Positions 16,013 through 23,473 of a DNA stretch of 23,997 nt are shown piece by piece (position 1 is the stretch's first letter; each line of letters starts with the position of its first letter). This DNA is from Gammaproteobacteria bacterium (GTDB lineage Bacteria; Pseudomonadota; Gammaproteobacteria; GCA-001735895), in contig JANTFY010000008.1 in NCBI GenBank assembly GCA_024763185.1, positions 1-23,997 on the forward strand, given 5' to 3'. The notes beneath the pieces are model-generated. The model saw nothing but the letters and a program-made list of their open reading frames with translations, did no database searches and was not told the DNA's origin. A program made the translations under genes and the position numbers.

Positions 16013-17011
16013 ATGAGTGCTTTCACTCCCATAGGTCAACATCACCTCGAAACCGATAACGAAGGTTCGTTCTGGCCCTCGTTCACCGACATCATGATGG
16101 TGGTGGTTTTGATCTTCTTGCTGGCAACCAGCCTGTTGATCGTGCGTAACTGGCAACTGGTGAGCGAATTACAGCAAAGTATTGAAGCTGAAAGGCTGGC
16201 GGCGGAGATGATCCAGTCCACCTCGCAGGAAAATGCCACGCTGGAAGAGCGCCTGATCAATGCCGAACAAATGAATTCCATCCTGCGCCTGCGCATCCTG
16301 GAAAAAGATGAACTGTTACGCAAGGCACGAGATGAAGAGTTGAAAAAACAACAGATCATCATCGGTTTGAACCTGGACAAGGATGCGCTCACCCAGAAGA
16401 TAGAAAATACCCAAACCGAGTTAAGCGAGGCGCAATCACGCATCGTTGTCATCAGCGATGAGTCCGACGACCTGAGCCGGCAACTGGCCACCCTTAAGCT
16501 ACAACTGGACCAGCAACTACAACTGACCAAGGCCAGCGCACAGGAACTGGAACTGGCGCGGGCAGAAATAGCCGTACTAAACGCCAGCTCTGAAAAACAG
16601 CAACAAAGCATCAACCTGCTGGAACAGGAAAAGGCGGAATACAATCGCCAGTTGTTAACACTCAAAGGCGACTATGAAGTCGTCAAATCCAAATACGAGC
16701 AATTAATAAAACCGGCCCGTAGCGCCAAGGGCAAGTACGTCGCCGAGGTTTACTACGTTAAACAAGAAGGTGGTAAAGTCATTCGATTCAAACAACCCGG
16801 TGACGGTGATTTTCAGAACCTGACTCTGGCACAGGTCGAAAAGAAACTGGATAGGCTCAAACAGGAAAAAGGCAAGGATCTCTACGTTAAAATCATCATC
16901 CCCAAGGACAGTGGCCTGACCTATAACGAAGCCTGGAACTTCATGAAGAACCTGCTGGACAAGTATGATTATTATTACCAGAAACCCGAATCCCAACCCG
17001 GGCAGGAGTAA
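16013..17011 (+). CDS. MotB/ExbD-like protein with long coiled coil
   Basis: The 332-residue product has one N-terminal membrane helix, FWPSFTDIMMVVVLIFLLAT (20-39), extending to about 45. Asp26 sits where MotB, TolR and ExbD have their proton-carrying Asp. Residues 47-235 are a long, charged heptad-like coiled coil (repeated E, Q, L, K). The C-terminal 240-323 is a small globular part with LYVKIIIPKDSGLTYNEAW, which looks ExbD/TolR-like; there is no OmpA peptidoglycan-binding signature. It follows the channel gene by 3 nt with no ribosome site, so it is likely translationally coupled. It should form a stator-like pair with the upstream protein and reach far into the periplasm. Assignment as a motor subunit is inference from topology and neighbour. 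Confidence 0.75.
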   Translation: MSAFTPIGQHHLETDNEGSFWPSFTDIMMVVVLIFLLATSLLIVRNWQLVSELQQSIEAERLAAEMIQSTSQENATLEERLINAEQMNSILRLRILEKDELLRKARDEELKKQQIIIGLNLDKDALTQKIENTQTELSEAQSRIVVISDESDDLSRQLATLKLQLDQQLQLTKASAQELELARAEIAVLNASSEKQQQSINLLEQEKAEYNRQLLTLKGDYEVVKSKYEQLIKPARSAKGKYVAEVYYVKQEGGKVIRFKQPGDGDFQNLTLAQVEKKLDRLKQEKGKDLYVKIIIPKDSGLTYNEAWNFMKNLLDKYDYYYQKPESQPGQE

Positions 17012-17128
17012 TCCATAGCCTGCTGTTCAGCTGATATTCAGTCGGGCCAGCAATAATGTCGTTGAAAGTGGATATCTCACCCTAATTTTCTTATGCTACA
17101 CGCTTAAATACACAAATCAGGAGGCACA

Positions 17129-18325
17129 ATGAACAAAACATTCAAGTTATCACTTATCGCCGCATCCATGGCTTTCAGCGCTTCGCTACATGCCGCAGAT
17201 GTCAAAGTTGCTTTTCTGGGCGGTTTCACCGGACCGCTTGAAAGCCTAACCCCCCCTATTTATGCCGGGGCCAAACTGGCCATTGACCAGGCCAATGCCC
17301 AGGGTGGTGTTTTGAACGGGTCCAAAATCAAACTGCTGAAAGGTGATAGCACCTGTGCCGATGCCACAGCAGCCTCCAACGTGGCGGATCGCATGGTCAA
17401 CTCCGAAAAGGTTTCAGCCATTGTCGGCCCGATGTGTTCCGGTGCCACCATTGCTGCCGCTAACAACGCGGCCATACCGGGTGGTGTCACACTGATTTCA
17501 CCGTCTGCCACCTCCCCTGCATTGACCGACCTGAAAGACAACGACCTGGTCTTTCGCACCGCACCTTCCGATGCTTTCCAGGGCAAAATGATGGCCAAGT
17601 TGCTTAAATCCAAAGGCATTAACGACATCGCCATCAGTTATGTGAATAACGATTATGGTAAAGGTTTTGCTGAATCCCTGGCTGCTGCTTTTACGGCACA
17701 GGGTGGCAACGTGGCCGCCAACCAGGCGCACGAAGATGGCAAGGCTGATTATCGTGCCGAGTTGGGTTCACTGGCCTCTTCCGGCGCACCAACACTGGTG
17801 GTACTGGCTTATGCCGATGGATCGGGACAGACTATTATTCGCCAGGCCATGGAAAGTGGTGATTTTGAACAGTTTGTCGGCGGCGACGGCATGGTCGGCG
17901 ATAAGCTGATCGGTGCGCTGGGTGGCAAGCTCGACATGATTGCCACCAAACCGGGTTCACCCGAACTGGCTGGTAAAGCACCTTTTGTTAAAGCCGCGAA
18001 AGCAGCCGGCATGGATCCGGATGCCGTTTTTTCAGCCCAGGCTTATGATGCCGCCTTTATCATCGCACTGGCCATCGAGAAAGCCGGCTCCACTGATCGT
18101 GCCGCCATTGCCAAGGCCGTGCGTGGTGTTGCCACAGCACCCGGCATCGTGATACTGCCCGGTGAATGGAAAAAAGCGCTTGCCGCAATCAAAGCCGGTA
18201 AAGACATCAACTACCAGGGCGCATCCGGTAATCATGAGTTTGATGCCGCGGGTGATGTTCCCGGTGTCATCGTTGAAATGACGGTAAAAGACGGCGCTTT
18301 CGTAGAAGTGGGTGCAATCAAGTAA
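17129..18325 (+). CDS. livK: Branched-chain amino-acid ABC transporter, periplasmic binding protein (LivK/LivJ type)
   Basis: This is the ligand-binding component of a hydrophobic amino-acid transporter. The 398-residue product has a signal peptide (1 to about 22, SASLHA) and a type I periplasmic-binding fold: VKVAFLGGFTGPLESLTPPI at the first strand, then GAKLAIDQANAQGGVLNGSK. Cys76 and Cys103 probably form the disulfide known in LIV-binding proteins. Near the hinge are SYVNNDYGKGFAESLAAAF and VFSAQAYDAAFIIALAIEKA. A strong AGGAGG precedes the ATG, fitting high expression; a weak promoter-like pair (TGGATA, 17 bp, TATGCT) lies at 17069-17097. The gene converges with livGFHM, which is unusual. 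Ligand could be leucine/isoleucine/valine or another amide or amino acid. Confidence 0.9.
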   Translation: MNKTFKLSLIAASMAFSASLHAADVKVAFLGGFTGPLESLTPPIYAGAKLAIDQANAQGGVLNGSKIKLLKGDSTCADATAASNVADRMVNSEKVSAIVGPMCSGATIAAANNAAIPGGVTLISPSATSPALTDLKDNDLVFRTAPSDAFQGKMMAKLLKSKGINDIAISYVNNDYGKGFAESLAAAFTAQGGNVAANQAHEDGKADYRAELGSLASSGAPTLVVLAYADGSGQTIIRQAMESGDFEQFVGGDGMVGDKLIGALGGKLDMIATKPGSPELAGKAPFVKAAKAAGMDPDAVFSAQAYDAAFIIALAIEKAGSTDRAAIAKAVRGVATAPGIVILPGEWKKALAAIKAGKDINYQGASGNHEFDAAGDVPGVIVEMTVKDGAFVEVGAIK

Positions 18326-18350
18326 AACCCGCTCCTTGGTTACCATAAAA

Positions 18351-18376
18351 AACCCGGACTTGTTCCGGGTTTTTTT
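18351..18376. terminator. Strong bidirectional intrinsic terminator
   Basis: AACCCGGA and TCCGGGTT form an 8-bp stem around CTTGT, followed by a seven-T run. An A-run and CAT on the left pair with the T-run and ATG on the right, extending the stem to about 15 bp with one bulge. Either strand therefore ends in a U-tract. It lies 25 nt after the livK stop and also faces livM reading in from the right. Confidence 0.9.
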
Positions 18377-18548
18377 ATGGGCCATCGCATTGTACCGGGG
18401 GATGGTAGGTAACCCGGTTGTGGTCTATGCAAAATGGTGAATTTTCTTACCGGATGGTAACCATCGAATCCATTAGATTAACCCCTGAATCCGACAGGCT
18501 CCTGGGCATTGTGATGAGCCAGGCCCTGGATAACCAGCAGAGCCGCCC
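18377..18548. other. Intergenic stretch between convergent livK terminator and livM
   Basis: No reading frame, tRNA or clear terminator of its own is visible in these 172 nt. The only symmetric site is GATGGT-A-ACCATC at 18453-18465. A 5-bp GGCTC/GAGCC stem near 18499-18522 has no U-tract. livM transcription probably stops at the two-way terminator beyond. Confidence 0.5.
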
Positions 18549-19823
18549 TTAATGTTCCCGAATTTTTTCAGGGATCAATCCACTGGGCGCAAAACGCAAT
18601 ACCAGGGTAATGGTCAGACCAATCAGGAATACACGCATTTGCAAGGCACGACTGTCGAAGTCATTGGGGACCTGCCAGGCAAACCATTCCAGCCCCAGGT
18701 GCTTGATACCTTCAAAAACCCACAGGGTGGCCGGTTCTGACATAACCCAGACGATATAAACAATCACGGTACCAATCAACGTACCGGTATTGTTGCCGGC
18801 CCCACCCAGTATCACCATGACCCAGATAAGAAAGGTATGGTGCAAGGGCAAAAAACCGGAGGGGTCAAAGATACTGTTAAAAGTGACCAACGCCGCACCG
18901 CCTACGCCCATCAGCACAGAACCAAGGATAAATACTTCAAGACGACGGCCATTCACATCCTTACCCATGGCGGCTGATGACAATTCATTATCGCGTATGG
19001 CACGTATCATTCGTCCCCAGGGTGCCGAATAAGCGCGTTGCAATAACCAGAAAATGACGGCAATAATGACGATGGTAACCGACAGGTATTGCGCCCGGGA
19101 GGCAATAAAACCAATCTCCCCGGGTGTTTCTACCGGCCATGGCAAAGGCGACACCGTGAGTGTACCGCGGGTTAACCAATCCGCATTTTTTAGCACGGCC
19201 TTGATAATTTCCGCAATGCCCAGGGTGGCTATAGCCAGGTAATCGCTACGCAACCCCAGACAAATATGGCCAACAAACCAGGCCAGTATGCCGGCAACGA
19301 TACCACCCGCGATCCAGCCCATCCACACCGGCAGGCCAAAGCCGCCTATAAACCCCGCACCTGTTTCAATACCACGGGCAACCGGCGCCAGGTTTTGCAT
19401 GAATACCAGGTAAGTGATGGCAATAGCGATAACCACCAATAAGCGGCGCAGTTTTATTCTGTTACGTAAGGTCGGTAAGCTGTTTATTCCCCAGATAATG
19501 GCAACACCGAGCAACAGTTTGGCAAATACCCAACCCAGTTGTGACGAAAAATCCGACTGCCAGAAGGCCTCATTGACCGGGTAAGAAACCAGCATACTGA
19601 CAAAAGCTGCCAGTGCGATAAAGCCCATGATGCCGGCGTTAAACAGCCCGGCAAATCCCCATTGAATTGTCAGCCCCAGTGCAATGATGGTAAAACAGGC
19701 AATCTCTGTCAGCATCCGCAAACCAAAGGCGCTACCAAAATTTGCAAACACCAGCGCTATCAATACGCCACAAAAACTGACAATAAGGGCTTCTTTTTTA
19801 TAACCGGTTAACAACGTGTTCAT
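18549..19823 (-). CDS. livM: Branched-chain amino-acid ABC transporter permease LivM
   Basis: LivM is one of two inner-membrane permeases of the transporter. The 424-residue product is strongly hydrophobic with about ten membrane segments and carries the family stretches ALGLTIQWGFAGLFNAGIMG and GLRSDYLAIATLGIAEIIKA. The cytoplasmic loop AWGRMIRAIRDNELSSAAMG, which contacts the ATPases, is present, as is the late VILGGAGNNTGTLIGTVIVY. The ATG overlaps the livH stop as ATGA (19820-19823), indicating coupled translation. It is last in livG-livF-livH-livM. Confidence 0.93.
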   Translation of the reverse strand: MNTLLTGYKKEALIVSFCGVLIALVFANFGSAFGLRMLTEIACFTIIALGLTIQWGFAGLFNAGIMGFIALAAFVSMLVSYPVNEAFWQSDFSSQLGWVFAKLLLGVAIIWGINSLPTLRNRIKLRRLLVVIAIAITYLVFMQNLAPVARGIETGAGFIGGFGLPVWMGWIAGGIVAGILAWFVGHICLGLRSDYLAIATLGIAEIIKAVLKNADWLTRGTLTVSPLPWPVETPGEIGFIASRAQYLSVTIVIIAVIFWLLQRAYSAPWGRMIRAIRDNELSSAAMGKDVNGRRLEVFILGSVLMGVGGAALVTFNSIFDPSGFLPLHHTFLIWVMVILGGAGNNTGTLIGTVIVYIVWVMSEPATLWVFEGIKHLGLEWFAWQVPNDFDSRALQMRVFLIGLTITLVLRFAPSGLIPEKIREH

Positions 19824-20824
19824 ATTACCTTACCCTTGAATAAGCCCGTTGGGCGCCAGATCAGAATGACGACGAGGATAAAAAATGGCACGGTGATCTT
19901 GTATTCGGTTGGCACCAGGGCCAGGTTGCTGGACAACTCAAACCACTCCGGCAACGAGTCGCGAAACGGGCGCAGAAAAATGGCCCAGTTAAATATTGAC
20001 AGGGTTTCTGCAAAACCCACAACGTACCCTCCAACTATGGCCCCATAAGGATGACCAACACCACCCACAATAGCCGCGGCAAAAATCGGTAACAGCAGGT
20101 TAAAGCTTAAATCCGGTTTCAGACTGACATCCAGCGACAGTAAGGTGCCGGCGGCTGCGGCCAGGGATCCTGCAATCAGCCAGGTCACGATCGTTACCTT
20201 CTGAATATTGATACCGGAAACACGAGCCAGGTCCGGGTTGTCTGATACCGCGCGCATGGCCTTGCCGAATTTGGTCTTGTTTAAAATGTAATGAATGGCA
20301 AATACCGAAAACAGGGTGAACAGGAATAAAAGAATCTGCGGTTCGGTGATGACGATTTTACGGCTGGCATCTTCAAACGGTAAGGCAATGCGAAAGATAT
20401 CCTTGCGTTCGGCAAAGAAAAAGTAGCGCGCTTCAATGCCGCCGAACAGGCGGATAAGCCCCTGCAGCATCAGGGTCACGCCGATTGAAGCCATCACCAT
20501 GACCACCGGGCTGACATTATTATTCCTCAGCGGCAGGTAAAAGGTTTTATCCAGCAAAACCGCGATGATGGCCGTCAACAACATGGCCACAGGCAACATG
20601 ACAAAACCGGTTGGCAGGCCGATAGCCTGACCCGCCTGTGGAAACATCACGGTCAATGCAAATGCAAAAAAAGCCCCCAGGGTCATCATGTCACCGTGCG
20701 CGAAATGGGCAAAACGCAATATGCCGAAGATCAGCGTTACACCAATGGCGCCCATGGCGTAGACCGAGCCAATGGCGGCGCCGGAGATCAATACCTTGTT
20801 GATAAAAAAAATGATTTCGTTCAT
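19820..20824 (-). CDS. livH: Branched-chain amino-acid ABC transporter permease LivH
   Basis: LivH is the second permease. The 334-residue product begins with a helix and then the family signature GSVYAMGAIGVTLIFGILRF followed by AHFAHGDMMTLGAFFAFAL. The ATPase-contacting loop GKAMRAVSDNPDLARVSGIN and the glycine-rich AAAIVGGVGHPYGAIVGGYV are conserved. It starts 3 nt after the livF stop; GGCGGA at the end of livF serves as the ribosome site. It is slightly longer than E. coli LivH (308). Confidence 0.93.
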   Translation of the reverse strand: MNEIIFFINKVLISGAAIGSVYAMGAIGVTLIFGILRFAHFAHGDMMTLGAFFAFALTVMFPQAGQAIGLPTGFVMLPVAMLLTAIIAVLLDKTFYLPLRNNNVSPVVMVMASIGVTLMLQGLIRLFGGIEARYFFFAERKDIFRIALPFEDASRKIVITEPQILLFLFTLFSVFAIHYILNKTKFGKAMRAVSDNPDLARVSGINIQKVTIVTWLIAGSLAAAAGTLLSLDVSLKPDLSFNLLLPIFAAAIVGGVGHPYGAIVGGYVVGFAETLSIFNWAIFLRPFRDSLPEWFELSSNLALVPTEYKITVPFFILVVILIWRPTGLFKGKVI

Positions 20825-20827
20825 TAC

Positions 20828-21535
20828 TTATCCGCCCAGGAAGGAACGTGCCACATCATCATCTTGCAGCAGGGCCTGCCCTGTATCAGTAAAGGCATTT
20901 TGCCCGGTCACCAGCACGAATCCCATGTCGGCAATCGCCAGTGCCTGGCGCGCATGCTGCTCGACCATTAATACCGTCACACCAGACTTGTTGACGGCGA
21001 TAATGCGTTCAAAGATTTTTTCCATAAATAACGGTGACAGGCCAGCCGTCGGTTCATCCAGCAATAACAGGCTGGGATTAGACATCAACGCCCTGCCCAT
21101 GGCGACCATCTGGCGCTGACCACCGGAAAGCTCGCCAGCCGGCTGGTTACGTTTTTCTTTCAAAGGTGGAAAGTAACCGTACACCTTGTCAATGGAGTCC
21201 GATAAATCGTCGCTGCGAATAAACGCGCCCATCTCCAGGTTTTCTTCAACGCTCATCGACTCAAACACGTTGAATTCCTGTGGCACAAAAGCCAGGCCCT
21301 GTTGCACCAGTTGATCCGCACGCAGATGAATAATGCTCTTGTCATTATGGGTGATTTCACCACTGTGAATATTGAGCAGGCCAAAGATGGATTTAAGCAG
21401 CGTGGACTTCCCTGCACCGTTCGGCCCCACTATGACACCTATTTGTCCCTGCTGCAGGGTCATATCCACATTCTGCAGAATGGGAGCATTATTGCCATAG
21501 CCTGCCACCAGGTTAGAAACATTTACCAGGCTCAT
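20828..21535 (-). CDS. livF: Branched-chain amino-acid ABC transporter ATPase LivF
   Basis: LivF is one of two ATPases that power the transporter. The 235-residue product has Walker A GPNGAGKST (37-45), the Q-loop Gln86, the signature LSGGQ (136-140), Walker B LLLLDE (156-161) and the H-loop His194. The wording LAFVPQEFNVFESMSVEENL is typical of LivF rather than LivG. The ATG overlaps the livG stop as ATGA (21532-21535). Confidence 0.95.
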   Translation of the reverse strand: MSLVNVSNLVAGYGNNAPILQNVDMTLQQGQIGVIVGPNGAGKSTLLKSIFGLLNIHSGEITHNDKSIIHLRADQLVQQGLAFVPQEFNVFESMSVEENLEMGAFIRSDDLSDSIDKVYGYFPPLKEKRNQPAGELSGGQRQMVAMGRALMSNPSLLLLDEPTAGLSPLFMEKIFERIIAVNKSGVTVLMVEQHARQALAIADMGFVLVTGQNAFTDTGQALLQDDDVARSFLGG

Positions 21536-22308
21536 GTCTTGGTTACTCCGCCTCCGAAATAGGCTATTACCACTTCCGGATTCTCTCGAATCTCTTCTAT
21601 GCTGCCCTGCATCATTTTCCTACCCTCGGCCATAACGATGACCGGTGAACATAACTGGGCGATCATGTCCATGTCATGTTCGATCACAAAAAAGGTGTAA
21701 CCGAGTTCCTTATTAAGACGCTGAATATTCTCTAACAAATCCTGCAACAAGGTTCGGTTCACACCTGCTGCCACTTCGTCCAGCAACACCACCTTGGCAT
21801 CGACCATCATGGTTCGACCCAGTTCCAGCAATTTTTTCTGGCCACCGGACAGGTTACCGGCCAGTTCATTCTTGATATGGCCTAGTTTCAGAAAATCGAT
21901 GACATCCAGCGCTTTTTGCTGAACCTCGAGTTCAAAGGCCCGCACCCTGGCGGGTCGAAACCAGACATTGGACAGCTGTTCACCGGGTTGACCGGTTGGC
22001 ACCATCATCAGGTTTTCCAGCGCCGTCAGATTTGAGAATTCCTGTGCAATTTGAAAGGTGCGCATTAATCCGCGCTTAAAAAGTTGCTGCGGGTTATGCT
22101 GGCTCACATCTTCGCCATCGTAGATAATCTGCCCGCTGTCAGGGAGAAATGCCCCCGCGATCAGGTTGAACATGGTGGTCTTACCCGCACCGTTGGGACC
22201 AATCAAACCGGTAATACTGCACTTTTCAAGTTCTATCGAGCAATCATCAATCACTTTTAAGGAATTGAAAGATTTACTGACCTGTTTAACTTCAAGGATA
22301 TTGCTCAA
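21532..22308 (-). CDS. livG: Branched-chain amino-acid ABC transporter ATPase LivG (TTG start)
   Basis: LivG is the partner ATPase. The 258-residue product has Walker A GPNGAGKTT (37-45), Q-loop Gln86, LSGGQ (153-157), Walker B VVLLDE (173-178) and the LivG-type end HDMDMIAQLCSPVIVMAEGR. After Walker B it reads VAAGVNR where relatives usually have PAAGLNP. The start codon is TTG at 22308: an in-frame TAG lies about 33 nt upstream and there is no ATG or GTG between them. An N-terminus here also aligns with the family. The ribosome site is weak. It is the first gene of livGFHM. Confidence 0.93.
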   Translation of the reverse strand: MSNILEVKQVSKSFNSLKVIDDCSIELEKCSITGLIGPNGAGKTTMFNLIAGAFLPDSGQIIYDGEDVSQHNPQQLFKRGLMRTFQIAQEFSNLTALENLMMVPTGQPGEQLSNVWFRPARVRAFELEVQQKALDVIDFLKLGHIKNELAGNLSGGQKKLLELGRTMMVDAKVVLLDEVAAGVNRTLLQDLLENIQRLNKELGYTFFVIEHDMDMIAQLCSPVIVMAEGRKMMQGSIEEIRENPEVVIAYFGGGVTKT

Positions 22309-22320
22309 GGTATTCTTTTG

Positions 22321-22344
22321 ATTATAGAGTCGTGCTCGATTCTA
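22321..22344 (-). promoter_or_regulatory. Possible livG promoter (-10 elements)
   Basis: The minus strand has a perfect TATAAT (22321-22326) and a second -10-like TAGAAT (22339-22344). Neither has a good -35 at 16-18 bp. Use of the first would give an almost leaderless message that starts a few nt before the TTG codon; use of the second leaves about 24 nt. Tentative. Confidence 0.3.
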
Positions 22345-22507
22345 ACCGAAAATCGACATCTGTACTGCTTAAAATGTAATATCGACGCGATAAACCAGCT
22401 CGCATTTCGCTGAAATATCACTATACATAGAGTCAATATGATTAACTTTCAGCGCAGTACAGCTGTTTATTCCATGCCTAATAAAACGGTAAGCAAACTC
22501 TGAACAC

Positions 22508-23287
22508 ATGAAAACGCTCATTTTTATCATCGTACTGGCTACCCTGGGCTTTATGGGCTACCAGCATTACAGCAAGCAACAGGAACTTCTGCAGCAACAA
22601 CAGCAGGCCCTCGAAAAGTATGAACGAGACAAAAAAGCCCTGGAACAGGCTCGTTCTACCAAAGACCCCAAGGCCATACAGAACTTCATCTATCAGTACC
22701 CCAATTCGGCCTGGATCAATACGGCACGTTATTATCTGGAAAAACAGATTCTCGATAATGCGATCAAGGCGCGTAACATCAATGCCCTGCAACGTTTCAC
22801 CGAGACGTATCCTAACAGCGTGTGGAAACAGTCAGCCATTGACTATGAAAAAAAAATTCGCATTGAAAACCGTAATAAACTCACCGAATCCAAACCTACA
22901 TCTGAACCCACTCATGAACGAGTTAATAAAACCAGAAAAACGATAAATACTCCCGTAATGTTTGATCAACAACCCTCCCCGTCACAAACAAATGCCACCA
23001 AGCAGGCAAAAGACGATGCCATGGACCGGGTAAACCGGGCCCTGTCAATCTATCAGAAAATCAACAAGGAAAAATCGAAACAGGTACAAAAGCAACAACA
23101 GCAGCGTCAACAACTGGCACAGCGGGAAAAGCGTTGTAATAAACTCAGAGACCAGCTTAAACAATTCAGGTCAAACGTACGCTGGTATGAATTGAATGAA
23201 GATGGCGAACGCGTCTACCTGGATAAAAAAACCGTTAAAGCCAACCAGCAAAGCATACAAAACGACATCAAACAATACTGCCAGTAA
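22508..23287 (+). CDS. Membrane-anchored coiled-coil/TPR-like hypothetical protein
   Basis: I do not recognise this 259-residue protein as a named family. An N-terminal hydrophobic segment (3-18) should anchor it in the inner membrane with the rest outside or, less likely, inside. Residues 22-50 are a Gln/Glu-rich coil. Two similar repeats follow, each ending YPNSxW (64-69 and 101-106), as in TPR-like or outer-membrane assembly lipoprotein repeats. Residues 125-170 are polar and low in complexity; 185-208 is Gln/Lys-rich. The C-terminal part, from Cys210 to Cys258 with RWYELNEDGERVYLDKK (225-241), resembles the tail seen in many gammaproteobacterial DUF4124-type envelope proteins. No ribosome site or promoter is obvious. 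It is divergent from livG and upstream of tRNA-Arg. Confidence 0.75.
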   Translation: MKTLIFIIVLATLGFMGYQHYSKQQELLQQQQQALEKYERDKKALEQARSTKDPKAIQNFIYQYPNSAWINTARYYLEKQILDNAIKARNINALQRFTETYPNSVWKQSAIDYEKKIRIENRNKLTESKPTSEPTHERVNKTRKTINTPVMFDQQPSPSQTNATKQAKDDAMDRVNRALSIYQKINKEKSKQVQKQQQQRQQLAQREKRCNKLRDQLKQFRSNVRWYELNEDGERVYLDKKTVKANQQSIQNDIKQYCQ

Positions 23288-23310
23288 GGGCTGAAATCAC
23301 GTATAACCGA

Positions 23311-23339
23311 TAGGCATCAGTGACGGTTGTTTGTATAAT
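23311..23339 (+). promoter_or_regulatory. Promoter of tRNA-Arg
   Basis: TAGGCA (23311-23316), a 17-bp spacer and a perfect TATAAT (23334-23339) lie upstream of the tRNA. The predicted start near 23346 leaves about 17 nt of 5' leader. Four of six bases match the -35 consensus. Confidence 0.6.
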
Positions 23340-23362
23340 CACGCCAGATTTTTCTATCTTCA

Positions 23363-23439
23363 GTCCCCTTGGCACAGCTGGATAGCGCGGCTCCCTCCTA
23401 AGGAGCAGGTCAGAGGTTCGAATCCTCTAGGGGACGCCA
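23363..23439 (+). tRNA. tRNA-Arg, anticodon CCU
   Basis: The 77-nt gene folds as a standard cloverleaf. The acceptor pairs GTCCCCT with AGGGGAC. The anticodon stem GCTCC/GGAGC closes the loop CTCCTAA, giving anticodon CCU (reads AGG). The T arm is AGAGG-TTCGAAT-CCTCT. CCA is encoded after discriminator G. The D stem GCAC/GCGC has one A-C mismatch, which does not prevent folding. Confidence 0.97.
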
Positions 23440-23447
23440 TTCATAAT

Positions 23448-23473
23448 AAAGGGGGCTTCATGCCTCCTTTTTT
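23448..23473 (+). terminator. Intrinsic terminator of tRNA-Arg
   Basis: AAAGGGGGC (23448-23456) and GCCTCCTTT (23462-23470) pair with one G-U around a TTCAT loop and run into six T residues. The flanks ATTCATA and TATGAAT extend the stem. It starts 8 nt after the tRNA CCA. Confidence 0.88.

Noticed and set aside
16042..16665. 207-codon minus-strand frame opposite the coiled-coil gene
   Set aside because: It is Ser/Arg/Cys-rich, as expected from reading the complement of a Glu/Leu/Gln-rich coiled coil; no family resemblance.
15071..17011. Zorya anti-phage system (ZorA/ZorB)
   Set aside because: The channel protein lacks the long ZorA tail, the partner lacks an OmpA domain, and no ZorC, ZorD or ZorE-type gene is present; an MlaC-like gene is upstream instead.
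15071..17011. Flagellar stator MotA/MotB belonging to the nearby flagellar cluster
   Set aside because: MotB's peptidoglycan-binding domain is missing, the coiled coil is far too long, and the operon is separated from the flagellar genes by queA-secF.
17012..17128. Intrinsic terminator after the MotB-like gene
   Set aside because: Only short imperfect stems (for example CTGA/TCAG) without a U-tract are visible, so no terminator is called.
17129..22308. Urea transporter urtABCDE
   Set aside because: No urease or urea genes are nearby, the binding protein is the shorter Liv type, and the ATPases look like LivG/LivF; urea uptake cannot be fully excluded.
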